From an archaeon (GTDB taxonomy: Archaea > Asgardarchaeota > Hermodarchaeia > Hermodarchaeales > Hermodarchaeaceae): DNA of 37,601 nt. The notes below the pieces were generated by a model. It had not been told where the DNA came from. It did not search any database and saw only the letters and a program-made list of their open reading frames with translations. The stretch lies in the NCBI GenBank assembly GCA_016550425.1, contig JABXGS010000215.1, positions 1 to 37,601 of the forward strand. The letters are read 5' to 3'. The translations under genes were made by a program, and so were the position numbers. How positions within the stretch are numbered: the stretch's first letter is position 1; the number at the start of each line of letters is the position of its first letter. Of the stretch, positions 9,860 through 17,766 are shown piece after piece.

Positions 9860-10606
9860 TTATTTCTTGGTTATAAACCAAACCCGTTTGCTGTTAGAAG
9901 TATAGGGGAGCCGTTCTTCGAGTTCCCCATAGCAAGCAAGTTCAGTGAGTTCCGCTTTGTTTAGACAGGCACGAATCTCGTCAAGGGTGTATCCGCGTTC
10001 ATGGTGAGTCTCGTCAACATGTCGTTTCCAGCAGTCATTATCCTTGATGAACCCGGTGATTTCGAAGGTAGCGATGCGAGTATCCTCGTCAAAAGAATGC
10101 CGATGCACTTGGAAAATGTCCTCCGTTTCACGTTCAAGGGTTACAGCATAGCGTTCAGCAAGAGTAGTTAACCAATAAACTGTATTCATATCAAAAAAGA
10201 AGAACCCGTCGGGATTCAGGTGCTGAGCGGCCTTAATGAATGTGGTTTCAAGGTCATCCAAAGTAAGTAGATAGTTGAGACTATCAAACCAGCATGTGAC
10301 CACGTCAAAAGACGCATCGAGGACTAATTTTCTGATATCCATCTCAAAGAGCGGAATGGATAACCTTTCGCTTTGAGCCTTTTTGCGGGCAAAGGCAATC
10401 ATATCAGGTGATTGATCGACTCCAGTTACTTGAAACCCCTGTTTAGTCATCGCCACGGCAAATGAGCCTTCACCACATGCTAGATCCAGTATCGTTTTTG
10501 GGTGAATATGGTATTCCTCGAAAATGGCGGGAAGAAATTCAGCGATTCGTATGCTAAATTGCGGGAAATCCCCATCCGTGTATAACCGTGCGAAACTCCG
10601 ATACAT
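9860..10606 (-). CDS. Class I SAM-dependent methyltransferase
   Basis: A 248-residue class I methyltransferase. Motif I is ILDLACGEGSFA (about residues 39-50), the acidic end of strand 2 is VTGVDQSPDMI, motif II is FEMDI and the post-motif region is FDVVTCWFDSLNYLL. This arrangement fits the small-molecule methyltransferase (Methyltransf_25/11) group. The substrate is unknown. The C-terminal half forms a strand-rich segment with several acidic residues, seen in some ubiquinone/menaquinone-like methyltransferases. A TATA box at 10641-10648 precedes the ATG by about 38 nt. It lies 98 bp downstream of the PEP carboxykinase gene on the same strand but appears to have its own promoter. Confidence 0.85.
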   Translation of the reverse strand: MYRSFARLYTDGDFPQFSIRIAEFLPAIFEEYHIHPKTILDLACGEGSFAVAMTKQGFQVTGVDQSPDMIAFARKKAQSERLSIPLFEMDIRKLVLDASFDVVTCWFDSLNYLLTLDDLETTFIKAAQHLNPDGFFFFDMNTVYWLTTLAERYAVTLERETEDIFQVHRHSFDEDTRIATFEITGFIKDNDCWKRHVDETHHERGYTLDEIRACLNKAELTELACYGELEERLPYTSNSKRVWFITKK

Positions 10607-10640
10607 GATACTACTTCGATTTCTTTGGTGATTAATTTTG

Positions 10641-10648
10641 TTTATACT
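10641..10648 (-). promoter_or_regulatory. TATA box for the methyltransferase gene
   Basis: AGTATAAA on the minus strand is centred about 38 nt upstream of the ATG at 10606, giving a predicted leader of about 12 nt. Confidence 0.5.
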
Positions 10649-10704
10649 GATTATTATTGAGAGAAAACGATGGATGTTGACAGAAGCGGAATCGCGATGG
10701 TCTC

Positions 10705-12639
10705 TTAGTCGTTTATTGATCCAAAGTGGGCATCATAGAAGGTCTGAATGGTGTTTTCTGTGGGTAATTTCACCTGCGTCCAGATATTTATAACATCATG
10801 AAGTTCTTCTGCATGTTCTTGTCCAGAGAAGAGGTCAGAGAGGTAGACTGTTCGTTCATTAATATCACGTTTGCAGAAGGCTAGGTATTCTTTAGGCGAA
10901 TAGAAGCGAAGGGGATTGAACCGTTTTCGATAATCAGGTAGTCCATGTGTTTTTTCTAGTTCGGTGGGATCTGGAATGAGATAAGCATCACCGAATACGG
11001 GGTGTGGAAGCCAGGTTTTGATTGCACGGGTTTCGGTGAGTTTTACAAGTAGTTTCGTGTCGTTGACCTTCACTTTTTCTCCGAGTCCCAAGTAGGTAGG
11101 TTTGCCTTGGGCGTTGAGATAAGGTTTTCCGGTTGCTTCGTCCATTTTTTGAATGGGGTCGCCATTTTCGTCCAGTTGACGACGTTGATTACCATCGAGG
11201 TCAAACTCCCCTACATAACCGGAATTGACAATAGCAAAGACTAGTTCTCCATTAAGATCGAGGTTCAAATCTGAATACATTTGCAGTTTCAACAGAGCTT
11301 GATGACTTTGCTCCCTGGCCATGAAATCTGTTGCTGCATAGGAACGAACCCGGGTACCCGGGATTTTGCCGCCAACGGCGGAAGTGATAACAGATTCACA
11401 AGCGGAGTCGAGGGCCACCGCCATTGTGGGATCAATGATTCGGACAACCAAAGGGAAGATGTCAAAGCGTCGAAATGAAAGCATTTCAGTTCGTAATTTC
11501 TTCTTTGAGCCGGGTGTCCAGTTAGGGTTCAAATCATAAAATCGAAAGACAAATCGACCATTTGTGGTGCCAGATTGTTCATAGCGAGTGGGTTGAAGAT
11601 GTCCCACCTGTTGACCAGAGAGGGGCCGTGGGACTTTGACATGATGTCCCGCGATTTGTTCAATTTTGTATTCGATGCCTTCACAATCGATATTTTGCGC
11701 TAGAACAATAGTCCGAGAGCCATCAGGTTGAGTGGTCTTCGATTTCATGAGGCCAGGCCATTCAGGGCTATCAGGAACTAAACCTTCGCTTTTCGCGTAG
11801 GAAGCTGCTTCAAGCCCAATTAGTTGCATCTCGTTGATTTTTGAGGTAGCATCATGGGTTGGGAGACCAAGAATGGCATCGTCTTGTTCTAGGTGTGGTC
11901 CAACTGTTAATGTGGTTTTTCCAGTGCCAGAAAGTCCTTTGAGAACCCGTGTGCTGGTACAGCCCGCATGATAGGAGACACAACCATCGGCTTCTCCGCG
12001 ATTCCAGACCATTGTTAGATTTGGTTTTTTGAACGCACCTCCAAAATAGTCGACACGCAAACTCATAACCCGACGATGGTCCTGGTCCATTCGAGTTAAA
12101 TCATAAAGTGTAAGAGGTTCATCAGGGTCGAACTCTGGCCAAAATTCCTGAATTTCTTTGATGGCTTCATCGGGTAGCCGTTCTTGGACAATATAGTTCC
12201 AGCAGTGAATAGCCATATCCTGCTCGGGTGGGTAAATCATAAGCCGGCCAAACCAGGTGATATACGCGGTCTGAGGATTTTCCACGCTAAGCACAACACG
12301 GAGCCCAGTCTTATATTCTCCTTCCCCTTGAATGCCATCCTGGACAATCACATTAGCATTTTTCAGATAACGGAGGACTACTTCGAACAATTGAAGACCA
12401 ATCTTTCGGTCAAAACTACGTTGTCCTTTTCCGAGTTTGTAACCCTTAGGAATCACATAAAAAGCACGATCGGGTCGACGCCCCGCTTGAGTACTCCCAA
12501 ACAGGTATTGACTATCAATGGTTTGCATGTAGTAAGGTTTGAGGTACTGAATAAACCATTGATCATCGGGATTATGGACAACGTTCTTTTCGTCAAAAAA
12601 TAAATCATCTTCGATATGAACTGGCAATAGGACACCCAC
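10705..12639 (-). CDS. pckA: Divergent ATP-type phosphoenolpyruvate carboxykinase
   Basis: Expected to convert oxaloacetate and ATP to PEP, CO2 and ADP. The P-loop GLSGTGKTTL (residues 235-244) is the kinase-1a motif of ATP-type PEPCK. Upstream, YFGGAFKKPN (198-207) matches the substrate-binding GGEMKKG segment, and SYHAGCTS (222-229) matches the metal-binding SMHCSAN. A kinase-2 aspartate pair follows (QDDAILG, 252-258), and NSGYVG matches the family's NTGW/F-x-G. At 644 residues it is about 100 longer than typical. The kinase-2 region lacks the standard GDDEHxW, so it is a distant member. The start is a GTG at 12639, supported by a TATA box about 36 nt upstream. Confidence 0.75.
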   Translation of the reverse strand: MGVLLPVHIEDDLFFDEKNVVHNPDDQWFIQYLKPYYMQTIDSQYLFGSTQAGRRPDRAFYVIPKGYKLGKGQRSFDRKIGLQLFEVVLRYLKNANVIVQDGIQGEGEYKTGLRVVLSVENPQTAYITWFGRLMIYPPEQDMAIHCWNYIVQERLPDEAIKEIQEFWPEFDPDEPLTLYDLTRMDQDHRRVMSLRVDYFGGAFKKPNLTMVWNRGEADGCVSYHAGCTSTRVLKGLSGTGKTTLTVGPHLEQDDAILGLPTHDATSKINEMQLIGLEAASYAKSEGLVPDSPEWPGLMKSKTTQPDGSRTIVLAQNIDCEGIEYKIEQIAGHHVKVPRPLSGQQVGHLQPTRYEQSGTTNGRFVFRFYDLNPNWTPGSKKKLRTEMLSFRRFDIFPLVVRIIDPTMAVALDSACESVITSAVGGKIPGTRVRSYAATDFMAREQSHQALLKLQMYSDLNLDLNGELVFAIVNSGYVGEFDLDGNQRRQLDENGDPIQKMDEATGKPYLNAQGKPTYLGLGEKVKVNDTKLLVKLTETRAIKTWLPHPVFGDAYLIPDPTELEKTHGLPDYRKRFNPLRFYSPKEYLAFCKRDINERTVYLSDLFSGQEHAEELHDVINIWTQVKLPTENTIQTFYDAHFGSIND

Positions 12640-12670
12640 CGTTCCTAGCCAATGGCACCGTATTAATTCC

Positions 12671-12678
12671 TTTTATAG
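12671..12678 (-). promoter_or_regulatory. TATA box for the PEP carboxykinase gene
   Basis: CTATAAAA on the minus strand predicts transcription start near 12649, ten bases before the GTG start codon. This supports the GTG start and a near-leaderless mRNA. Confidence 0.55.
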
Positions 12679-12787
12679 CTAGAAGCTTGCTTCAAGTTTC
12701 AGGAATCTGAGTTCAGGTGTGGCTCCTTCTCTTGGATGTTGGTTGCAATGACAAAGCAATTATAAGGATGGAAGCCTTGGCGTGGTT

Positions 12788-12820
12788 GAGCGGGTGGGAT
12801 GCTCGCACCGTGCTCCGCTC
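12788..12820 (+). promoter_or_regulatory. GC-rich inverted repeat upstream of queT
   Basis: The outer arms GAGCGG (12788-12793) and CCGCTC (12815-12820) enclose a second pairing GGTG/CACC. It ends directly against the TATA box at 12821-12830, so it is probably a DNA operator or upstream element and not part of the queT transcript. Confidence 0.35.
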
Positions 12821-12830
12821 ATTTAAATAA
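12821..12830 (+). promoter_or_regulatory. TATA box for queT
   Basis: ATTTAAATAA is centred about 29 nt before the ATG at 12855, so transcription should start within a few bases of the start codon. A GAGG at 12843-12846 would then be only partly transcribed. Confidence 0.5.
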
Positions 12831-12854
12831 ACCCCGGGCTGCGAGGTTTAATCC

Positions 12855-13358
12855 ATGAAAAAGGCTAGATTGAATCGTACACAAAGCATTGCCCTGATGG
12901 CAATTATGTCAGCAGTATATGCAGCAGTCACTATTGCACTCGGCTCTCTGAGCTACTATGGCATCCAATTCCGCGTGGCTGATGTTCTGTTACCGTTTCC
13001 ATTTATATTGGGCTGGCCGATGGCAGTAGCACTATTCATTGGTGGATTTGTTGCGAATATTTTTGGGGGACTTGGAGCTATTGATATGGTCTTGGGTAGT
13101 CTTCTGAACTTGGCTGCAGGCATTTTGGTCATGAACCGAAAAACCTGCCCACACTGGTTTCTTAGCTGGCTATACCCCACATTGATCATTGGCTTGGGTG
13201 TTCCTGCATATCTCCAGTTTCTGGTCTTCACCCCTTATTTGCTATTGATGCCAGGTATCGTGCTTAGCACTGCCATCCTATGTGCTATGGGAGTAGCCAT
13301 TATGTTTGGTGTGGAAAAAGCACTTCCCCAAGTCTTCGTGAGTTCCAAAGAATCCTGA
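12855..13358 (+). CDS. queT: QueT-family queuosine precursor transporter
   Basis: A 167-residue membrane protein with about five or six hydrophobic segments. The conserved block YYGIQFRVADVLLPFPFILGWPMAVALF followed by GGFVANIFGGLGAIDMVLGSLLNLAAG is the QueT (DUF988) signature: the R-x-[AS]-[DE] of the first block and the N-x-FGGxGxxDxxxGS of the second. QueT is the substrate-binding component of an energy-coupling-factor transporter for preQ-type deazapurines. Archaea use such bases for archaeosine or queuosine in tRNA. No ECF ATPase or T-component gene is adjacent, so it would rely on shared components encoded elsewhere. Confidence 0.82.
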   Translation: MKKARLNRTQSIALMAIMSAVYAAVTIALGSLSYYGIQFRVADVLLPFPFILGWPMAVALFIGGFVANIFGGLGAIDMVLGSLLNLAAGILVMNRKTCPHWFLSWLYPTLIIGLGVPAYLQFLVFTPYLLLMPGIVLSTAILCAMGVAIMFGVEKALPQVFVSSKES

Positions 13359-13425
13359 TTCTAGCTAAGCATAAAATAGTAGTATAACATTGCCCTTCGG
13401 CTAACGAAACGAGTGTATACCAGGG

Positions 13426-14889
13426 ATGCCTATGGATGCAAAAACATTCCAGCAGTTCGAAGACTTCATCCATTCTAAATCCGTCGCATTAATCGGCACG
13501 AGCCCATCAGCGGGATTCTACTGGCTCAAATCCTTTCTAAACTATGGCTTTCCTGGCAAAATCTATCCCATAAATCCCAAAATCGATGAAGCCTTGGGAT
13601 TCAAATTTTATAAAACCCTCAGTGATGTTCCAGATCCAGTAGATTATGCCGTTCTTCGTGTTCCTGCGCATATCGTGTCACGAGTTTTAGATGAATGTAT
13701 TGCCAAGGGTGTCAAAGCAGTTACCATTTTCACAAGCGGATTTAGTGAACTGGGGACACAAGAGGGATTACAACGGGAAAAAGAGATCATAAAGAAAATT
13801 CGTCAAAGCCATATCCGTGCTTTTGGACCCAATTGTATGGGACTCACCTGTCCTGAGTCAGGTTTTTCATTTCGACCAGATCTGATACCCAACCCAGGAC
13901 CCGTCGGATTTATCTCACAATCTGGGGGAAAAGCCATCGATGCCTACCTCGCTGTGACCGAAACCCAGTTGGGATGTAGCAAGGTCTTTAGCTATGGCAA
14001 CGAAGCGGATATTAGTAGCTGGGAACTCGTAGAATATCTGCACCAAGATCCTGAAACGCAAGTCATCGGTATTTACATTGAAGGGGTCCGTGATGGACCA
14101 CGTCTCCGAGAAGCCATTAGCGCCTGTGCACCAGCCAAACCTATTGTTGTATGGAAGTCAGGAGTAACTGATGCAGGCAAACGTGCGGTTTCCAGTCATA
14201 GCGCGGCTCTAGCAGGGTCCACGAATATCTGGGATGCCCTCCTTCATCAAACAGGTGCAATTTCCGTCGATAGCTTTGAACGACTTGTCAATACCATCGT
14301 GACCTTCATTCGGTGTCCACCGCCTCCAGGAAACCGAGTCGCTTTAATTGCTATTAGTGGAGGTGCAGGTGTCGCCGGAACAGACTCACTCGCCCAATAT
14401 GGCTTTAAAATCCCCCGACTAAATCCTCAAACCATTGACGCGTTATCGGATGTCATTAACGCGGTTGGAACCAATATTAAGAATCCCATCGACATGGCAT
14501 CTAGTTATTTCTACCCAGAAAATACTGTGGAAACAATTCGGCTAGTTGCTGAAGATACAAATATCGATTCGATAATTGTGGAAGCAGCGCCCCACTATGT
14601 CCATTTCATGGCTAATCACATGGATTTGAAAGATATGGCTACGGTATATTGGAATATGATGATTGATGCGGGACAGTATTGTGTCAAAGAACTGCATAAA
14701 CCCTTCTTTGTCGCTGTTCCTGCCATTGGATACCCAGAAGAAAATCTAGCCACACGAGTACAATTCCGCAAGGCAAACCTCCCCGTCTTTTCAAATATCG
14801 CAGAGGCTGCAGATATTCTGAAACTCATCTATAATTACTACCAACGCCATCCAAAGCTTCCTGTGCCTCCTAATCTTCAACTCAAATGA
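13426..14889 (+). CDS. NDP-forming acyl-CoA synthetase, alpha-type subunit
   Basis: About 487 residues resembling the alpha part of ADP-forming acetyl/acyl-CoA synthetase. An N-terminal CoA-binding Rossmann domain (SVALIGTSPSAGFYWLKSFLNYGF, about residues 18-42) is followed by succinyl-CoA-ligase-like domains with GPNCMGL and GFISQSGG. The segment SSHSAALAGS carries the histidine expected to be phosphorylated. The enzyme converts acyl-CoA, ADP and Pi to acid, CoA and ATP. No ATP-grasp beta domain is present in this protein or next to it, so a separate beta subunit is needed. Start: ATG 13426 or ATG 13432; AGGG at 13422-13425 is better spaced for the second. It is convergent with the region at 15234. 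Confidence 0.85.
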   Translation: MPMDAKTFQQFEDFIHSKSVALIGTSPSAGFYWLKSFLNYGFPGKIYPINPKIDEALGFKFYKTLSDVPDPVDYAVLRVPAHIVSRVLDECIAKGVKAVTIFTSGFSELGTQEGLQREKEIIKKIRQSHIRAFGPNCMGLTCPESGFSFRPDLIPNPGPVGFISQSGGKAIDAYLAVTETQLGCSKVFSYGNEADISSWELVEYLHQDPETQVIGIYIEGVRDGPRLREAISACAPAKPIVVWKSGVTDAGKRAVSSHSAALAGSTNIWDALLHQTGAISVDSFERLVNTIVTFIRCPPPPGNRVALIAISGGAGVAGTDSLAQYGFKIPRLNPQTIDALSDVINAVGTNIKNPIDMASSYFYPENTVETIRLVAEDTNIDSIIVEAAPHYVHFMANHMDLKDMATVYWNMMIDAGQYCVKELHKPFFVAVPAIGYPEENLATRVQFRKANLPVFSNIAEAADILKLIYNYYQRHPKLPVPPNLQLK

Positions 14890-15233
14890 AGCAGTAGAAC
14901 GAGTAGATATTGTGTGGATGCCGGCTTCCGTAGGTTTTTAGGGCTGAAAAGTAGTTTATAAAGCAGCGCCGAATGATAGTTTTAAATATCAAAAATGAGC
15001 GCTACATGTGGGAACATTGGGTTTGGCGAAAGATATTGGCACTTCCCTCCCCCCTAGAAAACCATTCCCTCTCCCCTCCAATTGTGTCCTAAAATTGGAC
15101 AAATGTCCTTTTTATGGAGGTGCCTAATCCGCCATAAGATCCAATGCCCTTCCTAGTTTTTCGAAGACTCAGTCTTTTAGCTAACTTATAATAGGTCTGC
15201 ATTCGACGCTAGTAAAAAGGAAAATTAGATGCG
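14890..15233. other. Gene-free 344-bp interval between convergent genes
   Basis: No convincing open frame, tRNA or repeat was seen. The interval separates the acyl-CoA synthetase gene from the frameshifted zinc-ribbon gene, which points towards it. It contains pyrimidine-rich runs around 15045-15078 and the overlapping inverted repeats at 15075-15120. A TTTATAAAG at about 14955 resembles a TATA box but no gene follows it. Confidence 0.6.
15075..15120. repeat. Overlapping, mutually exclusive inverted repeats
   Basis: TCCAATT (15077-15083) can pair with AATTGGA (15093-15099). CCTCCA (15075-15080), which overlaps the first arm, can instead pair with TGGAGG (15115-15120). A T-run lies at 15109-15113. 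It may act as a 3'-end or termination structure for the acyl-CoA synthetase mRNA. Confidence 0.4.
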
Positions 15234-15657
15234 CTAGTGGAGAAGAAGCGTGAAGCTTTGACGCACACGGGGTGGAAGCTTTTTCTCCGCAATAAGTCCA
15301 TCCACTGCTGGGAGAATTTTCTCCCGATCAATTTTTCCCTCATCACGCATTTGTCTGAGTGCGCGGCGAAAGGCGACTGCGAGTCGTATGCGGCGATCGA
15401 TATGGCGTTTTGTATATTGGCGAAGGGGTTTCGCATCTATGGCACCTTTTTCCGTGAGTAACCGAGTTGTGTGTAAGAGGTGTGCTCGAAGTGCACCTTG
15501 GCGGGTTCGCACCCCTTGGACGAGGAACTCCTCGACGGGTAACTTGCTGTTCGGGTGGCGGTGATATTCGGATGTTGATTGCACCGCAGTACTCGCAGAT
15601 GATTGAGGTGCCAGGTTGTAGGGCTTCGGGGGTGATTTTCGCTCCACATTCGGAGCA
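15234..15657 (-). pseudogene. Frameshifted zinc-ribbon protein gene
   Basis: Two adjacent frames together look like one protein. The first encodes a zinc ribbon, CSECG (15657-15643) and ICEYCG, with its four cysteines between 15657 and 15586. The second, from about 15575 to the TAG at 15234, encodes a basic helical domain (VEEFLVQGVRTRQGALRAHLL then RQYTKRHIDRRIRLAVAFRR). The join lies roughly between 15550 and 15580 and needs one indel. The zinc-ribbon frame also has no ATG: an in-frame CTG at 15663 follows a stop, and an ATG at 15698 lies in another frame. It could be a decayed gene, a sequencing or assembly error, or recoding. The function of the helical domain is not recognised. Confidence 0.55.
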
Positions 15658-15767
15658 TTTCAGGTTTTAAGTGTAGGGTCAGAAGGATTACCTTTCATAA
15701 GTTGTGTTTTCTGGGTGGAACAAGAAAAATCTTTACTGAAAGGGTTACAGAAACTGTTCCGTTTTAG

Positions 15768-17138
15768 TTATCGTGTTGAGCCGCCCCAATAAATAATGGT
15801 GATATCGCGAACATTGGTATGGGTGGGTCCGGTAATGAGCAAGTCGTCCAAGGCGTGGAAGAGGGAATAAGTGTTGTTTGTTGTTAAGAGTTGAAGAGGA
15901 GAGAGATTGAGTGAGGCGGCTCGGTGGAAGGAATCACCATCGCCGATGGCCCCAGCAGCATCGGTGGGCCCGTCGATGCCATCAGTTGCAAGACTGGCAA
16001 TCGCAAGACCCTCTGTTCCCTGAAGGTAGGAAAGTGCAGCAGTAATCAATTCCGTATTGCGCCCACCTTTCCCCTCATGTCGTACGGTGACGGTGGTTTC
16101 TGACCCGATGATGTAGACCTGTGGTTTAGCTTGTTTGGCAAGATTTTGTGCAATTTTGCCCAGTTTCTCACCAACTTCACGAGCCTCACCTTGACAATCG
16201 GTTGTAAGGATACGCGCAGGATATTGATTGGCTTTGGCGCTTGCGAGGGCTGCATTGCAAGCATCTAGGTTACTACCGATGAGCTTGTGAGTTGAGCTTT
16301 CAAAAATGGGATCACCGGGTTTAGGCGTATCAGATATTTCTCCGTTCAATCCCTTGGTAAAATGTTCCCTAATGGGAATGGGTAAATGCTCCCAGAGATG
16401 ATTGGTTTTCAGTATATTATTGACATCGGCGAAGGTGGTGGAATCGGGAAAGGTTGGTCCACTGGCAACCATATCAAGTTGATCGCCTGGGACATCAGAG
16501 ATGAGAAGCCCCCAATGATGGCGGGGGTATATATGGGACGCAAGCTGACCACCCTTGACCTGAGAGAGGTGTTTACGTATCGTGTTAATTTGAATGATCG
16601 GTAAACCTGACTGCAAAAGAAGACGCGTAACGTGCTGAAGATCCTGCAAGGTAATTGGTGGAGTGGGAAGGGTGAGGAGGGCAGAACCGCCTCCAGAAAA
16701 AAGACTTAGAATTAGGGCATCATTAGGAATCTCTTTCAAAAAAGTGAGGAGTTGCTGCGTGGCTTGAGTATTGGAGTGATTAGGTGTTGGATGTCCTCCA
16801 CCTAGCAGTTCAATGTATTCAAGTCGATAGTCAGTAATATTCGTCTTAGGTACAATGACTAGTCCGCCGTTTATGTGATCTTCGAGGAGGGTCTCTGTGG
16901 CTTCGGCCATCCGTCCAGAAGCTTTTCCAGCACCAATGACATAGATTCCATCGATGGCGTCTAATTTCAGGTGTTTGCGTGCAAACGAGAGGAGATTATC
17001 ATTGCATGTAAGGGCTTTTTGAACAAGGAGTCGTGGATCAACGGCTTGGAGCGCAGCTTCAAGAAAGTTAAGCACACTACACCGAGCGTGTTGGTTATGG
17101 TATGACCCTTTGACTAGTTTTGCTAGGTTACGAATCAT
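15768..17138 (-). CDS. Glycerate 2-kinase (MOFRL/DUF4147 family)
   Basis: Phosphorylates D-glycerate to 2-phosphoglycerate, feeding lower glycolysis. The 456-residue protein shows the family's N-terminal domain with YVIGAGKASGRMAEA, then GGGHPTPN, SLFSGGGSALL, and LLISDVPGDQLDMVASGPTFPD. The C-terminal MOFRL domain has SDGxD-like ATDGIDGPTDAAGAI. The open frame extends to an ATG at 17210, adding 24 residues, but a TATA box at 17163-17172 lies inside that extension. The box predicts transcription start near 17141, so the ATG at 17138 is chosen with a nearly leaderless mRNA. Nothing adjacent suggests an operon. Confidence 0.9.
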   Translation of the reverse strand: MIRNLAKLVKGSYHNQHARCSVLNFLEAALQAVDPRLLVQKALTCNDNLLSFARKHLKLDAIDGIYVIGAGKASGRMAEATETLLEDHINGGLVIVPKTNITDYRLEYIELLGGGHPTPNHSNTQATQQLLTFLKEIPNDALILSLFSGGGSALLTLPTPPITLQDLQHVTRLLLQSGLPIIQINTIRKHLSQVKGGQLASHIYPRHHWGLLISDVPGDQLDMVASGPTFPDSTTFADVNNILKTNHLWEHLPIPIREHFTKGLNGEISDTPKPGDPIFESSTHKLIGSNLDACNAALASAKANQYPARILTTDCQGEAREVGEKLGKIAQNLAKQAKPQVYIIGSETTVTVRHEGKGGRNTELITAALSYLQGTEGLAIASLATDGIDGPTDAAGAIGDGDSFHRAASLNLSPLQLLTTNNTYSLFHALDDLLITGPTHTNVRDITIIYWGGSTR

Positions 17139-17162
17139 TAGTTCTCTTTTCCTTTCGAATCC

Positions 17163-17172
17163 GATAAATAAT
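17163..17172 (-). promoter_or_regulatory. TATA box for the glycerate kinase gene
   Basis: ATTATTTATC on the minus strand is centred about 29 nt upstream of the ATG at 17138. It decides the start codon in favour of 17138 over 17210. Confidence 0.55.
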
Positions 17173-17299
17173 GATAGGTTGATGAGATGTCTATCTTCAC
17201 TATTACCCATTAGACAAGTAATGGTAAGCGTTTACTTCTTTTACTGAATTCGGTACCGATTGATGACCCGTGGCGAATTCTTCTTGCTGTTTCATAAGG

Positions 17300-17692
17300 C
17301 TAAGTTGTATTATCGAATTCAGAGCTGTCATCATCCATCGCTGAAAACATCGATTGTAAGACTTTTTTCATGAGTTCTTGGAGTAAATCCCCATTGACAA
17401 TTCCGTCGATGAAATCATACATCTTCTGGTATTCGTCTTCGGTCTCGAAATGGAGTAAGACTCCTTTTCCTTCAGGAAGCGGTTCAGCGGTGTATTGGAT
17501 ATCTTCATCCATGATGTTCTTTGCCATACGCTTTAATCCCTCTTCGTCTTCCAGCATGTCCCCAAAGGGCATCTCTTCGTATATAGTTCCTCTAAACTCT
17601 AATCGAATCGTACGAGTAATTGGATCGGCTTCAAAAGAGAGATATTGCTTAATTGCTGCTTGGATTTTCTCAAAGGGAATTTCAAAGCCCAT
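17300..17692 (-). CDS. Small acidic protein of unknown function
   Basis: I do not recognise this 130-residue protein. It is strongly acidic, with clusters such as DMLEDEEG and a tail AMDDDSSEFDNTT. Strand-like segments (TRTIRLEFRGTIYEEMP and GVLLHFETEDEYQKMYDFI) and a C-terminal helix suggest a compact alpha/beta domain. There is no membrane segment or cysteine motif. GAGGG lies seven bases upstream of the ATG at 17692, supporting the start. It follows the Eis-like gene on the same strand after 74 bp and may be co-transcribed with it. Confidence 0.6.
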   Translation of the reverse strand: MGFEIPFEKIQAAIKQYLSFEADPITRTIRLEFRGTIYEEMPFGDMLEDEEGLKRMAKNIMDEDIQYTAEPLPEGKGVLLHFETEDEYQKMYDFIDGIVNGDLLQELMKKVLQSMFSAMDDDSSEFDNTT

Positions 17693-17766
17693 GGAAGAAC
17701 CCTCATGTTATTTGTGGGTCAACCCAATGCTTGTTCTGCCTAAAAAGGCTCGTGTTTAGACCGGAG

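Noticed and set aside
12788..12854. A preQ1 riboswitch upstream of queT
   Set aside because: The inverted repeat lies before the TATA box, so it would not be in the transcript, and no preQ1 aptamer pattern was seen.
15209..15461. Other overlapping frames on both strands in the zinc-ribbon region
   Set aside because: They show no motifs or sensible composition, while the two chosen frames give a zinc ribbon and a regular basic helical domain.
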